Shown piece after piece: positions 1 through 6,200 of a stretch of 11,035 nt of DNA (position 1 is the first letter of the stretch; each line of letters opens with the position of its first letter). Source of the stretch: CALGFH01 sp036003705 (GTDB lineage: Bacteria; Actinomycetota; CALGFH01). The notes beneath the pieces were generated by a model. It saw only the letters and a program-made list of their open reading frames with translations. It was not told the origin of the DNA and ran no database searches. The DNA lies in contig DASYSE010000094.1 in the NCBI GenBank assembly GCA_036003705.1, forward strand, positions 1-11,035. The letters run 5' to 3'. Made by a program: the position numbers and the translations under genes.

Positions 1-1
1 C

Positions 2-319
2 TTCAAGGACGACTACGCGGCCGCCGGGGTGCCGATGCTGCCGGTGGTCAGGGGGGCCAGGGAGACCTCGACCCAGATCCTCTACTACACGGTGCTGCTG
101 GTCGCCGTGACCCTGCTGCTGTACCCGGCCGGGCGCATGGGAGCGCTGTACCTGGCCGCGGCGGTCGCGCTCGGCGGGGCGTTCATCTGGCGGGCCCTCG
201 AGCTGCGCCGCGACCTCACCGGGAACCGGGCGATCCGGCTGTTCAGCTTCTCCAACCAGTACCTGGCCCTGCTGTTCTGCGCCATGGCGCTCGATGCGGT
301 GGTGCATGGGGGACCATGA
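2..319 (+). CDS. ctaB: Protoheme IX farnesyltransferase (heme O synthase), C-terminal part
   Basis: This is the last 105 codons of a gene that begins before the window. CtaB is a UbiA-superfamily integral membrane prenyltransferase that adds a farnesyl group to protoheme IX to make heme O, the precursor of heme a. The visible part opens with the conserved YKDDYAxAGVPMLPVV-type loop (here FKDDYAAAGVPMLPVVRG), followed by about three hydrophobic helices. It ends in the typical RLFSFSNQYLALLFCAMALDAVV tail. The stop TGA (317-319) overlaps an ATG at 316, but the next gene probably starts at 415. Its place directly before the oxidase genes fits its role in supplying heme to subunit I. It is cut by the window edge, not broken. 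Assignment rests on motif recognition and gene order. Confidence 0.93.
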   Translation, partial: FKDDYAAAGVPMLPVVRGARETSTQILYYTVLLVAVTLLLYPAGRMGALYLAAAVALGGAFIWRALELRRDLTGNRAIRLFSFSNQYLALLFCAMALDAVVHGGP

Positions 320-414
320 GGTACAGTCGTCACGACACGCGCAGGCCAGCCCGCTCATCGCCAACGAGCGCCGGCGGCCCTCGACCACCCAGGAAGCGAG
401 GCGACCGGATCCAG

Positions 415-1473
415 ATGCGACGCGCGCGCTTGATCGGCATCGCCGGCGTGGCGGTGCTGGTGCTGGCAGGCTGCGGCTCGATCACCCCGGTCACCGAGCA
501 GGGCCGCGAGGTCCGCCACCTCTACAACCTGCTGTTCGTGGCCGCCGCGGTCATCTTCGTGCTGGTCGAGGGGGCGATCGTGTTCACCGCGGTCCGCTAC
601 CGGCGCCGCAGCGACCTGCTCCCGCCCCAGTTCCACGGCAACAACCTGCTCGAGGTGGCCTGGACGCTGGTCCCGCTGATCATCGTGGCCGCCCTGTTCG
701 TCCTCGGCTGGGGGGTCCTCAACCGGGTCGAGGCCAAGGCCGACAATCCTCGGGTGACGGTCAACGTGCTCGGCTTCCAGTGGCAGTGGAGGTTCACCTA
801 CCAGGGCGAGCGGCTGGACCTGCCGGCCGGCCAGCCGGCCGAGGACCTCGCCATCAAGGGCAGCATCGCCAAGCCGCCGGTCATGTACCTGCCGGTCGGG
901 GAGCCGATCCGGTTCACCACCCAGGCTCAGGACGTCATCCACTCGTTCTACGTCCGCGAGTTCCTGTTCAAGCGCGACGCCTTCCCCGACCACATCAACA
1001 CCTTCGACCTGACCATCACCAAGCCGGGCACCTACCACGGGCAGTGCACCGAGTACTGCGGGCTGGCCCACCAGGCGATGCGCTTCACCATCCAGGCGGT
1101 CAGCCGCCCCCAGTACGAGCGCTGGCTGGCCAAGGCCAAGAAGCAGGCGGCCAGCGGCTGCCCGCAGGACCCCAACCCCCGCAAGATCGCGGCCAAGGAC
1201 ATCGCCTTCGACAAGGACTGCCTCGCCGGTCCGGTGAACCGCGGCTTCGAGATCGAGTTCGACAACCAGGAGGGCGTCGCCCACAACGTCGCCTTCTTCG
1301 AGGGCAGGGACGCCAACGCCCCCCGGATCCTCCCGCAGGCCGAGACACCGCTGTTCGCCGGCCCCAGGACGACCACCTACCGGCTGCCCGCGCTCAAGGC
1401 CGGCAGCTACTTCTTCCACTGCGACGCCCACCCCACCGCGATGACAGGCCAGCTCAAGGTACAGTCACGGTAA
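415..1473 (+). CDS. ctaC: Cytochrome c oxidase subunit II lipoprotein with fused C-terminal cupredoxin domain
   Basis: Subunit II carries the CuA centre that accepts electrons and passes them to subunit I. From the ATG at 415 the protein has 352 residues. It has a lipoprotein signal peptide with lipobox LAGC (Cys20), two membrane helices (about 36-60 and 78-102), and Glu80 at the usual K-pathway entrance position. The CuA cupredoxin domain has His176, Cys211, Glu213, Cys215, His219 and Met222. The unusual part is residues 247-352, a second cupredoxin-like domain. Its likely type-1 copper ligands are His290, Cys336, His339 and Met343 (FHCDAHPTAM), and Cys249/Cys269 may form a disulfide. An in-frame ATG at 316 overlaps the ctaB stop but adds a 33-residue Arg/Pro-rich leader. 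I prefer 415 because the lipoprotein signal then begins at residue 1, although the nearest GAGG (398-401) is rather far upstream. By analogy with caa3 oxidases, where cytochrome c is fused here, the extra domain may act as a tethered electron donor (inference). Confidence 0.95.
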   Translation: MRRARLIGIAGVAVLVLAGCGSITPVTEQGREVRHLYNLLFVAAAVIFVLVEGAIVFTAVRYRRRSDLLPPQFHGNNLLEVAWTLVPLIIVAALFVLGWGVLNRVEAKADNPRVTVNVLGFQWQWRFTYQGERLDLPAGQPAEDLAIKGSIAKPPVMYLPVGEPIRFTTQAQDVIHSFYVREFLFKRDAFPDHINTFDLTITKPGTYHGQCTEYCGLAHQAMRFTIQAVSRPQYERWLAKAKKQAASGCPQDPNPRKIAAKDIAFDKDCLAGPVNRGFEIEFDNQEGVAHNVAFFEGRDANAPRILPQAETPLFAGPRTTTYRLPALKAGSYFFHCDAHPTAMTGQLKVQSR

Positions 1474-1485
1474 GGAGCGCACCTG

Positions 1486-3168
1486 ATGGCGATCACGGAA
1501 GCCAAGCCCGAGGCCGCAGCGGCCGACGCGCACGGCATCAGCCCGCATCGCCACCCGATCGCGGCCTGGCTCACCACCACCGACCACAAGAAGATCGGGA
1601 TCATGTACCTGGTGAACTCGTACTTCTGGTTCGCGGTGGCCGGGCTGCTGGCGGTGTTCATCCGGGCCGAGCTGGCCGAGCCGGGCACCCAGTTCTTCGC
1701 CGAGCAGCGCTACAACGAGCTGTTCACCATGCACGGCACCACGATGATCTTCCTGTTCATCATCCCGATCCTCGCCGGGTTCGGGAACTACATCGTCCCG
1801 CTGCAGATCGGCGCCCTTGACATGGCCTTCCCGCGGGTCAACGCGCTGTCGTTCTGGATGCTCCCCCTGGCCGGGCTGGTGCTGTACTCCAGCTACCTGC
1901 TGGGCGGCCCGGCCGACGCCGGCTGGACCGAGTACGCGCCGCTGTCGGAGGGGATCGGCGCCCAGGGCAACTCGATCGGCACCGACCTTTGGGTGGTGGC
2001 CCTGCTGCTGGTCGGGACGTCCTCGATCCTCGGCTCGGTCAACTTCATCACCACCATCTTCAACATGCGGGCGCCGGGCATGACGATGTTCCGCATGCCC
2101 CTGTTCACCTGGACCGTCCTGGTCACCCAGCTGCTGGTGCTGCTGGCCACCCCGGTGTTCACCAGCGCCCTGGCCATGCTGTTCCTGGACCGCAACCTCG
2201 GCGGGTCGTTCTTCAACCCCGCCAAGGGCGGCATCGCGATCCTGTGGCAGAACGTCTTCTGGTTCTACTCGCACCCGGCGGTGTACGTGATGGTCCTGCC
2301 CGGCATGGGCATCATCTCCGACGTGCTGCCGGTGTTCTCGCGCAAGCCCCTGTTCGGCTACAAGGCGTTCGTGTTCGCCACCGCCGGCATCGGCGCCCTC
2401 GGGTTCAGCGTCTGGGCCCACCACATGTTCGTCACCGGCCAGGTGCTGCTGCCGTTCTTCAGCATCATGACCTTCCTGATCGCGGTGCCGACCGGGGTCA
2501 AGTTCTTCAACTGGATCGCCACCCTGTTCAAGGGCCAGATCACCTTCTCGACGGCGATGCTGTTCGCCGTCGGGTTCCTGACCATGTTCCTGATCGGCGG
2601 CATCGACGGCGTGTTCCTGGCCTCGCCACCGGTCGACTTCGCCCTCACCGAGACCTACTGGGTGGTCGCCCACATCCACTACGTGCTGTTCGGCGGCAGC
2701 GTGTTCGCCGTCTACGCCGGCTTCTACTACTGGTTCCCCAAGTTCTCCGGCAAGCGGCTCAACGAGGGCCTGGGCAAGCTGCACTTCTGGCTGCAGTTCA
2801 TCGGCTTCAACCTGACCTTCTTCTCGATGCACATCCTTGGGCTGCTGGGCATGCCCCGGCGCATCCAGGACTACGCCGCCCTGCCCGACTGGGTCGGCCT
2901 CAACCAGCTGCAGACCGTCGGCGCCCTGATCATCGCCCTGTCGACCGCGCCCTTCCTGGCCAATGTGGTGATGACCATGCGCCGCAAGGAAAAGGACCCC
3001 GAGGATCCCTGGGAAGCCAACACCTTGGAGTGGTATACCAGCTCACCGCCGCCGGCCCACAACTTCGACAGCCTGCCCGAGATCCACTCCGAGCGGCCGC
3101 TGTTCGACCTGCGCCACGCCGACGAGCTCACCGTCCATCCCGACTCCACCACCACAGGAGCACGCTGA
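1486..3168 (+). CDS. ctaD: Cytochrome c oxidase subunit I, A2-type heme-copper oxidase
   Basis: This is the catalytic subunit of the aa3-type oxidase (560 residues, about 12 membrane helices), which reduces O2 to water and pumps protons. Visible metal ligands are His83 and His398 for low-spin heme a, His396 for heme a3, and His263, His312 and His313 for CuB. Tyr267 is placed for the His-Tyr cross-link. Lys339 in PTGVKFFNW matches the K-pathway lysine. Asp112 in LDMAFPRVN matches the D-pathway entrance. Helix VI reads YSHPAVY (261-267), not GHPEVY, so the D-pathway glutamate is absent and the YS pair of A2-type enzymes replaces it. The start is supported by AAGGAG at 1472-1477, overlapping the ctaC stop. 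A hydrophilic C-terminal tail of about 60 residues follows the last helix. The stop overlaps the ctaE start (TGATG). Confidence 0.97.
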   Translation: MAITEAKPEAAAADAHGISPHRHPIAAWLTTTDHKKIGIMYLVNSYFWFAVAGLLAVFIRAELAEPGTQFFAEQRYNELFTMHGTTMIFLFIIPILAGFGNYIVPLQIGALDMAFPRVNALSFWMLPLAGLVLYSSYLLGGPADAGWTEYAPLSEGIGAQGNSIGTDLWVVALLLVGTSSILGSVNFITTIFNMRAPGMTMFRMPLFTWTVLVTQLLVLLATPVFTSALAMLFLDRNLGGSFFNPAKGGIAILWQNVFWFYSHPAVYVMVLPGMGIISDVLPVFSRKPLFGYKAFVFATAGIGALGFSVWAHHMFVTGQVLLPFFSIMTFLIAVPTGVKFFNWIATLFKGQITFSTAMLFAVGFLTMFLIGGIDGVFLASPPVDFALTETYWVVAHIHYVLFGGSVFAVYAGFYYWFPKFSGKRLNEGLGKLHFWLQFIGFNLTFFSMHILGLLGMPRRIQDYAALPDWVGLNQLQTVGALIIALSTAPFLANVVMTMRRKEKDPEDPWEANTLEWYTSSPPPAHNFDSLPEIHSERPLFDLRHADELTVHPDSTTTGAR

Positions 3169-3785
3169 TGGCAGTTGCAGACACCGCCGCGCTCCACGAG
3201 CGCCCGGCCGAGCCCGAGCACCACAAGCCAGGCGGGATCAGCTCCTCGCTGCTGGGCATGGTGCTGTTCATCGCCTCCGAGGTGATGTTCTTCGGCGGCC
3301 TGTTCGGCGCCTATTTCACCATCCGCAGCGCCGCCACCCAGTGGCCGCCCCCCGACACCCCCCACCTGGAGACCTGGTACGCGGCCATCCTCACCACCAT
3401 CCTGGTCAGCTCCAGCGTCACCATGCAGTTCGGGGTCTGGGCGATCCGCCGCAACGACCAGCGCAGGCTGATCCTGTGGCTGGCCGCCAGCCTGATCCTC
3501 GGCGCCGGCTTCCTGGCCGGGCAGGCCTACGAGTACTCGAAGCTGATCGGGGAGGGCATGAGCCTGTCCAGCGGCGTGTTCGGCTCCACCTTCTTCACCC
3601 TGACCGGCTTCCACGGAGCCCACGTCGCCGGCGGCGCCGCGTTCATCCTGATCGTGCTGCTGCGGGCCCGCTCCGGGCAGTTCACCGCCCGCTACCACGA
3701 CACCGTCGAGATGGCCTCCTATTACTGGCACTTCGTCGACGCGGTCTGGCTGGGCCTGTTCAGCACCATCTACCTGCTCAGATGA
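3168..3785 (+). CDS. ctaE: Cytochrome c oxidase subunit III, short five-helix form
   Basis: Subunit III is a membrane subunit that stabilises subunit I and supports proton uptake. The protein has 205 residues with about five helices (roughly 27-51, 70-90, 100-122, 137-165 and 183-204). It therefore lacks the two N-terminal helices of the seven-helix mitochondrial form, as is common in Gram-positive bacteria. Family motifs are SEVMFFGGLF (Glu38), GFHGAHV (His149, His152) and YYWHFVDAVWLGLF near the end. The ATG shares bases with the ctaD stop (TGATG), and AGGAG at 3156-3160 sits 7 nt upstream, so translation is likely coupled to ctaD. The N-terminal 22 residues are hydrophilic and His/Glu/Pro-rich. 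Confidence 0.96.
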   Translation: MAVADTAALHERPAEPEHHKPGGISSSLLGMVLFIASEVMFFGGLFGAYFTIRSAATQWPPPDTPHLETWYAAILTTILVSSSVTMQFGVWAIRRNDQRRLILWLAASLILGAGFLAGQAYEYSKLIGEGMSLSSGVFGSTFFTLTGFHGAHVAGGAAFILIVLLRARSGQFTARYHDTVEMASYYWHFVDAVWLGLFSTIYLLR

Positions 3786-3804
3786 CCGGGAAAGGGAGCG
3801 ACCG

Positions 3805-4668
3805 GTGATCATCGCCAGCCGCCTGTTCGTGGCCATGGGGCTGTTCGGGTTGACCGCCGGGGCCATCTACTACCTGACCAACGACAATCCCGAGCTGGCC
3901 GGGGTGGGGCTGCTCGGGGCCTTCTTCTTCGCCTGCCTGTTCATCGGCGCCACCCTGTGGTCGGTCAGCCCGGCCAACCGGCGCCGCGTCCCGGCGCCCG
4001 ACACCGGGCTGCCCGGGTCGGCCGACCCGCGGCGCGGCGCCGCCGACGAGCACGGCAACGTCCACCACATGGCCCCGACCTGGGCCCCGCTGGTCTACTC
4101 GCTGGCCGCGACCTTCCTGCTCGGCGGGTTCATCTACCGCAAGCAGCTGGCCGCCATCGGGCCGTGGGGCATCGGGCTGGGGCTGGCCCTGTTCCTCGGC
4201 GCCACCGTCATCTGGTACCGCAACGTGGCGGTCGACACCAAGGCCCGGCTGGCCCCCCACGGCGGTCCCTCCGGCGCCGAGCACGGCCTGGCCGCCCACC
4301 CCGAGGTGCCGGAGGTCGACACCGCCCCGCCCGGACCGGCCAACTTCTTCGAGCAGGTCAGGGAGGCCATGGAGGTCGGCGACCCGGACTGGGCGGCCGC
4401 CGCCTACGCCCCCGACGCCGTCTACTACGAGCCGGTCAACCCGCCCCACGAGGGCCGCGAGGCGATCCGCGGCTACCTCAACGACCTCCTCAAGGGCCAC
4501 CGCAACCTCAAGATCGACGTGCAACGGATCGGCGTCGACGGTGACAGCGCCATCATCGAGTGGACCTGGTCGTTCCGTCACAGCGACCGCCGGGTCACCG
4601 ACCGGCCCGGCGCCACCGTCCTCCAGGTCGGCCCTTCGGGCATCACCTATCACCGGGATTACCTCTAG
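3805..4668 (+). CDS. ctaF: Cytochrome c oxidase subunit IV-like protein fused to a SnoaL/NTF2-like domain
   Basis: The first 140 or so residues resemble the four-helix actinobacterial oxidase subunit IV (CtaF), a small accessory subunit: helices at about 4-24, 30-52, 93-112 and 117-138, with the second pair opening in APTWAPLVYSLAATF. After a Pro/Gly/His-containing linker (about 141-180) comes a soluble domain (181-287). Its pattern, FFEQVREAMEVGDPDW then YAPDAVYYEPVNPPHEGREAIRGYL, followed by alternating strands, is typical of SnoaL-like/NTF2 folds. Ordinary CtaF ends near 140 residues, so this is a fusion. The GTG start is supported by AAAGGGAG (3791-3798) at 6 nt, and the gene lies 19 nt after ctaE. 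The SnoaL-like domain could bind a small ligand or act as a dimerisation module; no catalytic residues can be assigned. The subunit IV call rests on topology and position more than on strict motifs. Confidence 0.82.
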   Translation: MIIASRLFVAMGLFGLTAGAIYYLTNDNPELAGVGLLGAFFFACLFIGATLWSVSPANRRRVPAPDTGLPGSADPRRGAADEHGNVHHMAPTWAPLVYSLAATFLLGGFIYRKQLAAIGPWGIGLGLALFLGATVIWYRNVAVDTKARLAPHGGPSGAEHGLAAHPEVPEVDTAPPGPANFFEQVREAMEVGDPDWAAAAYAPDAVYYEPVNPPHEGREAIRGYLNDLLKGHRNLKIDVQRIGVDGDSAIIEWTWSFRHSDRRVTDRPGATVLQVGPSGITYHRDYL

Positions 4669-4676
4669 ACCGGCCG

Positions 4677-5303
4677 ATGGCCACCTCCGCCCCACCCGAC
4701 CAGGCTCCCCCGCCCGGGGCGGAGCCGCGGGGCCGTGAGCGGTCGGGGCGGCTCCTGATCGCGGCCGTGCTGGTGGTGGTCGCCGTGGTCCTGCCCGCCG
4801 GGGCGGCGCTGCTCGACCGGGGCCGGCCGGACACCCGGCTCGAGCCGCGGACCCCGCCGGCGCGCTCCACCTCGGTCCAGACCTACCCGCCAGGGCAGGC
4901 CGCCCCCGCCCTGCGCCTGCAGACCCTGGACGGAGACCGGGTCGACCTGTCCGCCCTGCGGGGCCGGCCGGTGGTGGTCAACTTCTGGGCCACCTGGTGC
5001 GAACCGTGCGTCCGCGAGTTCCCCCGGCTGCGCCAGGCCGCCGCCGACCACCGCTCAGACCGCCTGCTGGTGGTGGGCGTGCTCACCGGCGACCAGCCGG
5101 ACGCGGCCCGCGCCTTCGTCCGCCGCCACCGCGCCAGCTGGCCGGTCGGGATCGACCCGACCGGCCGCACGGCCGCCGTGTGGGGCGCGGTCGGCCTCCC
5201 CCAGACCTTCTTCGTCCGCCCCGACGGCACCCTCGCCTCCCACCAGCTCGGCGAGCTCACCCCGGCCGGCCTGGCCCGCCAGCTGGACGAGATCCTGGGC
5301 TGA
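4677..5303 (+). CDS. Membrane-anchored TlpA/ResA-like thiol-disulfide oxidoreductase
   Basis: This 208-residue protein has a short cytoplasmic N-terminus, one membrane helix (about 25-46), a Pro-rich linker and an extracytoplasmic thioredoxin fold from about residue 72. The active site is WATWCEPC (Cys108, Cys111) and the cis-proline loop is GLPQTFFV (Pro175). Proteins of this TlpA/ResA/CcmG group reduce disulfides outside the membrane. Family members serve cytochrome c maturation, and in Bradyrhizobium TlpA reduces the CuA cysteines of subunit II and its chaperone ScoI. Its position as last gene of the oxidase operon, 8 nt after the subunit IV gene, suggests CuA-site or cupredoxin thiol maintenance here (inference). 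The start has only a weak upstream purine tract. The gene is followed by the inverted-repeat block, where transcription probably ends. Confidence 0.9.
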   Translation: MATSAPPDQAPPPGAEPRGRERSGRLLIAAVLVVVAVVLPAGAALLDRGRPDTRLEPRTPPARSTSVQTYPPGQAAPALRLQTLDGDRVDLSALRGRPVVVNFWATWCEPCVREFPRLRQAAADHRSDRLLVVGVLTGDQPDAARAFVRRHRASWPVGIDPTGRTAAVWGAVGLPQTFFVRPDGTLASHQLGELTPAGLARQLDEILG

Positions 5304-5304
5304 G

Positions 5305-5508
5305 CCCCGGGTTCACCGCGGCCGGCCGGACCACCGGGGCCTCCACGCATCTTGCCCGGCCCGGGGGGTTCGCCCCGTGGGGGGTGCCGGGGCATAATGC
5401 GGTGGGCCGACCCGGGGCGTCGGTGGCTCGCTTGGCGGCGGCTCCGCGCCCCGGGTCGGCGTATTGCGGAGGGCCGCGACGATGCGGCCAACCGCGGTGA
5501 ACCCGGGG
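5305..5508. repeat. Nested inverted-repeat block between convergent genes
   Basis: The outer arms CCCCGGGTTCACCGCGG (5305-5321) and its exact reverse complement (5492-5508) start 2 nt after one stop codon and end 3 nt before the other. With two mismatches they extend to 24 bp, and weaker arm similarity seems to continue for about 60 bp. An inner perfect 14-bp pair lies at 5406-5419 and 5447-5460. The octamer CCCCGGGT occurs four times in alternating orientation (5305, 5410, 5449 and 5501 as left ends). The block could be a bidirectional terminator, a REP/BIME-like palindromic element or a MITE-like insertion. No transposase is nearby and no target-site duplication is obvious. Confidence 0.7.
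5354..5392. terminator. Possible rho-independent hairpin after the oxidase operon
   Basis: Within the inverted-repeat block, GGGG-TTCG-CCCC (5365-5376) forms a stem with a tetraloop. An outer GCCCGGC/GCCGGGGC pair (5354-5360 and 5385-5392) could extend it with a bulge. The segment lies about 50 nt past the TlpA-like gene stop. No T-run follows, as is common in high-G+C actinobacteria, so the terminator role is tentative. The long outer arms of the repeat block are an alternative structure. Confidence 0.35.
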
Positions 5509-5511
5509 CGC

Positions 5512-5652
5512 CTAGCGGCGCCGCTGACTCCTCTGCTCGAAGATGCGGTCGAACGCTTTGCGCGACCGCGCCTCGGAGAGGTCGTGCAGGAACAGGACGA
5601 TGCCGGCGATCGACAGCAGGATCGCGGCGGCGAAGACCAATGGCCCATACAT
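5512..5652 (-). CDS. Small single-pass membrane protein (46 aa), unknown function
   Basis: I do not recognise this protein. It has 46 residues: a hydrophobic helix at about 4-22 (PLVFAAAILLSIAGIVLFL) followed by a charged, Arg-rich tail (HDLSEARSRKAFDRIFEQRSQRRR) that is probably cytoplasmic. The ATG (5650-5652) has a strong Shine-Dalgarno AAAGGGAG on the - strand with about 8 nt spacing. A TTG at 5715 in frame would add 21 residues but would remove the good ribosome site, so I reject it. A possible promoter lies upstream at 5698-5725. The gene is convergent with the oxidase operon and could be a small oxidase-associated subunit, but nothing in the sequence proves that. The clear RBS and helix argue that it is a real gene. 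Confidence 0.68.
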   Translation of the reverse strand: MYGPLVFAAAILLSIAGIVLFLHDLSEARSRKAFDRIFEQRSQRRR

Positions 5653-5697
5653 GGCGGCGGCTCCCTTTCGCGGGGCTCGTGGTGGGCTCGTCGCGGA

Positions 5698-5725
5698 AGA
5701 TTGCACATGCCGCAAGCGGCGTCAA
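5698..5725 (-). promoter_or_regulatory. Candidate promoter of the small membrane-protein gene
   Basis: On the - strand TTGACG (5720-5725) is separated by 16 nt from CAATCT (5698-5703), a plausible sigma-A-type -35/-10 pair, about 45 nt upstream of the ATG. The spacer contains the inverted repeat GCCGC-AA-GCGGC (5709-5720). A 10-bp direct repeat GCCGCAAGCG occurs at 5709-5718 and 5736-5745, overlapping and flanking the -35 box, which might be an operator. Confidence 0.4.
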
Positions 5726-5745
5726 CCACGCGGCCGCCGCAAGCG

Positions 5746-6073
5746 CTACGGGCGGCCCGCCGCCAGCTCGGTGGAGCCGTCGGGGGCGACCAGGACGACG
5801 GCCAGGCCGGCCGCTGCCTCCTCCGCCTCCTCGACCGCCTGCTCGACGGTCTCGCCCTTGAGGCGCTCGCCGAGGCCGGGGTCTCAAGACCGGCGGGGAG
5901 GAGCAGGAGGTCGGCATCGTGGTCGCGGGCGTCATGGGGTCGCTGGACGCCGAGGCCGAGTCGCGGTCGTAGAGGATCACCTTGGCGCCGACACGGCGGC
6001 CGATCCGGACGGCGGCGTCGCGGACGTGGTCCAGCTGCTGGTCCGACCGCACGAGCTTCTCAAACGGATCGGT
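5746..6073 (-). pseudogene. Frameshifted, internally deleted remnant of a stress-protein-like gene
   Basis: Reading the - strand, one frame from about 6073 gives TDPFEKLVRSDQQLDHVRDA, then AAVRIGRRVGAKVILYDRDS, and then loses sense near 5940. A second frame gives HDARDHDADLLLLPAGLE (about 5885-5937). A third gives PGLGERLKGETVEQAVEEAE, continuing to GLAVVLVAPDGSTELAAGRP and the stop at 5746-5748. The pieces line up in order as one alpha/beta protein with at least two frame changes and probably a missing middle part. The second change looks like a single-base loss before the PGLGERLKGETV segment. The wording resembles actinobacterial universal-stress-protein-like proteins from memory, so the family is tentative. 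A sequencing or assembly error could mimic one frameshift, but not the apparent internal deletion. Confidence 0.55.
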
Positions 6074-6200
6074 ATATGCTGGGACAGCCGGTTGCCGGCC
6101 CCCTGCCCTCGGGTGGCGGGTGAACTCGCGCCCCGGGCGGCCTCGAACTGGCGGCGACCGGGTGCAGGTGACCCGTCCGTTCCGAATCGAGGGAATCTAC
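6074..6200 (+). promoter_or_regulatory. korA leader region with a possible -10 element
   Basis: This 127-nt stretch before korA holds an AT-rich island at 6073-6080 (TATATGCT; TATGCT fits a TANNNT -10) that stands out in G+C-rich surroundings. No convincing -35 is visible, and transcription from here would give a leader of about 110 nt. It ends in the ribosome site GAGGGA (6189-6194), 6 nt before the ATG. No known riboswitch was recognised. The upstream edge abuts the 5' end of the divergent pseudogene. Confidence 0.35.

Noticed and set aside
1465..2832. Long open frame antisense to ctaD (455 codons)
   Set aside because: Its composition is His/Gln/Glu/Gly/Val-biased, as expected from the complement of a high-G+C coding gene. 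It shows no domain or ribosome site.
5305..5508. CRISPR array
   Set aside because: The repeats are inverted and irregularly spaced rather than direct with uniform spacers, and no cas gene is present.
5653..5715. Longer form of the small membrane protein starting at TTG 5715
   Set aside because: The inner ATG at 5652 has a strong, well-spaced AAAGGGAG. The extension is not hydrophobic and overlaps the putative -10.
4883..6052. 389-codon open frame on the - strand across the repeat block and the TlpA-like gene
   Set aside because: Only its first 40 or so residues look protein-like, and they belong to the frameshifted remnant. The rest is antisense or intergenic low-complexity sequence.
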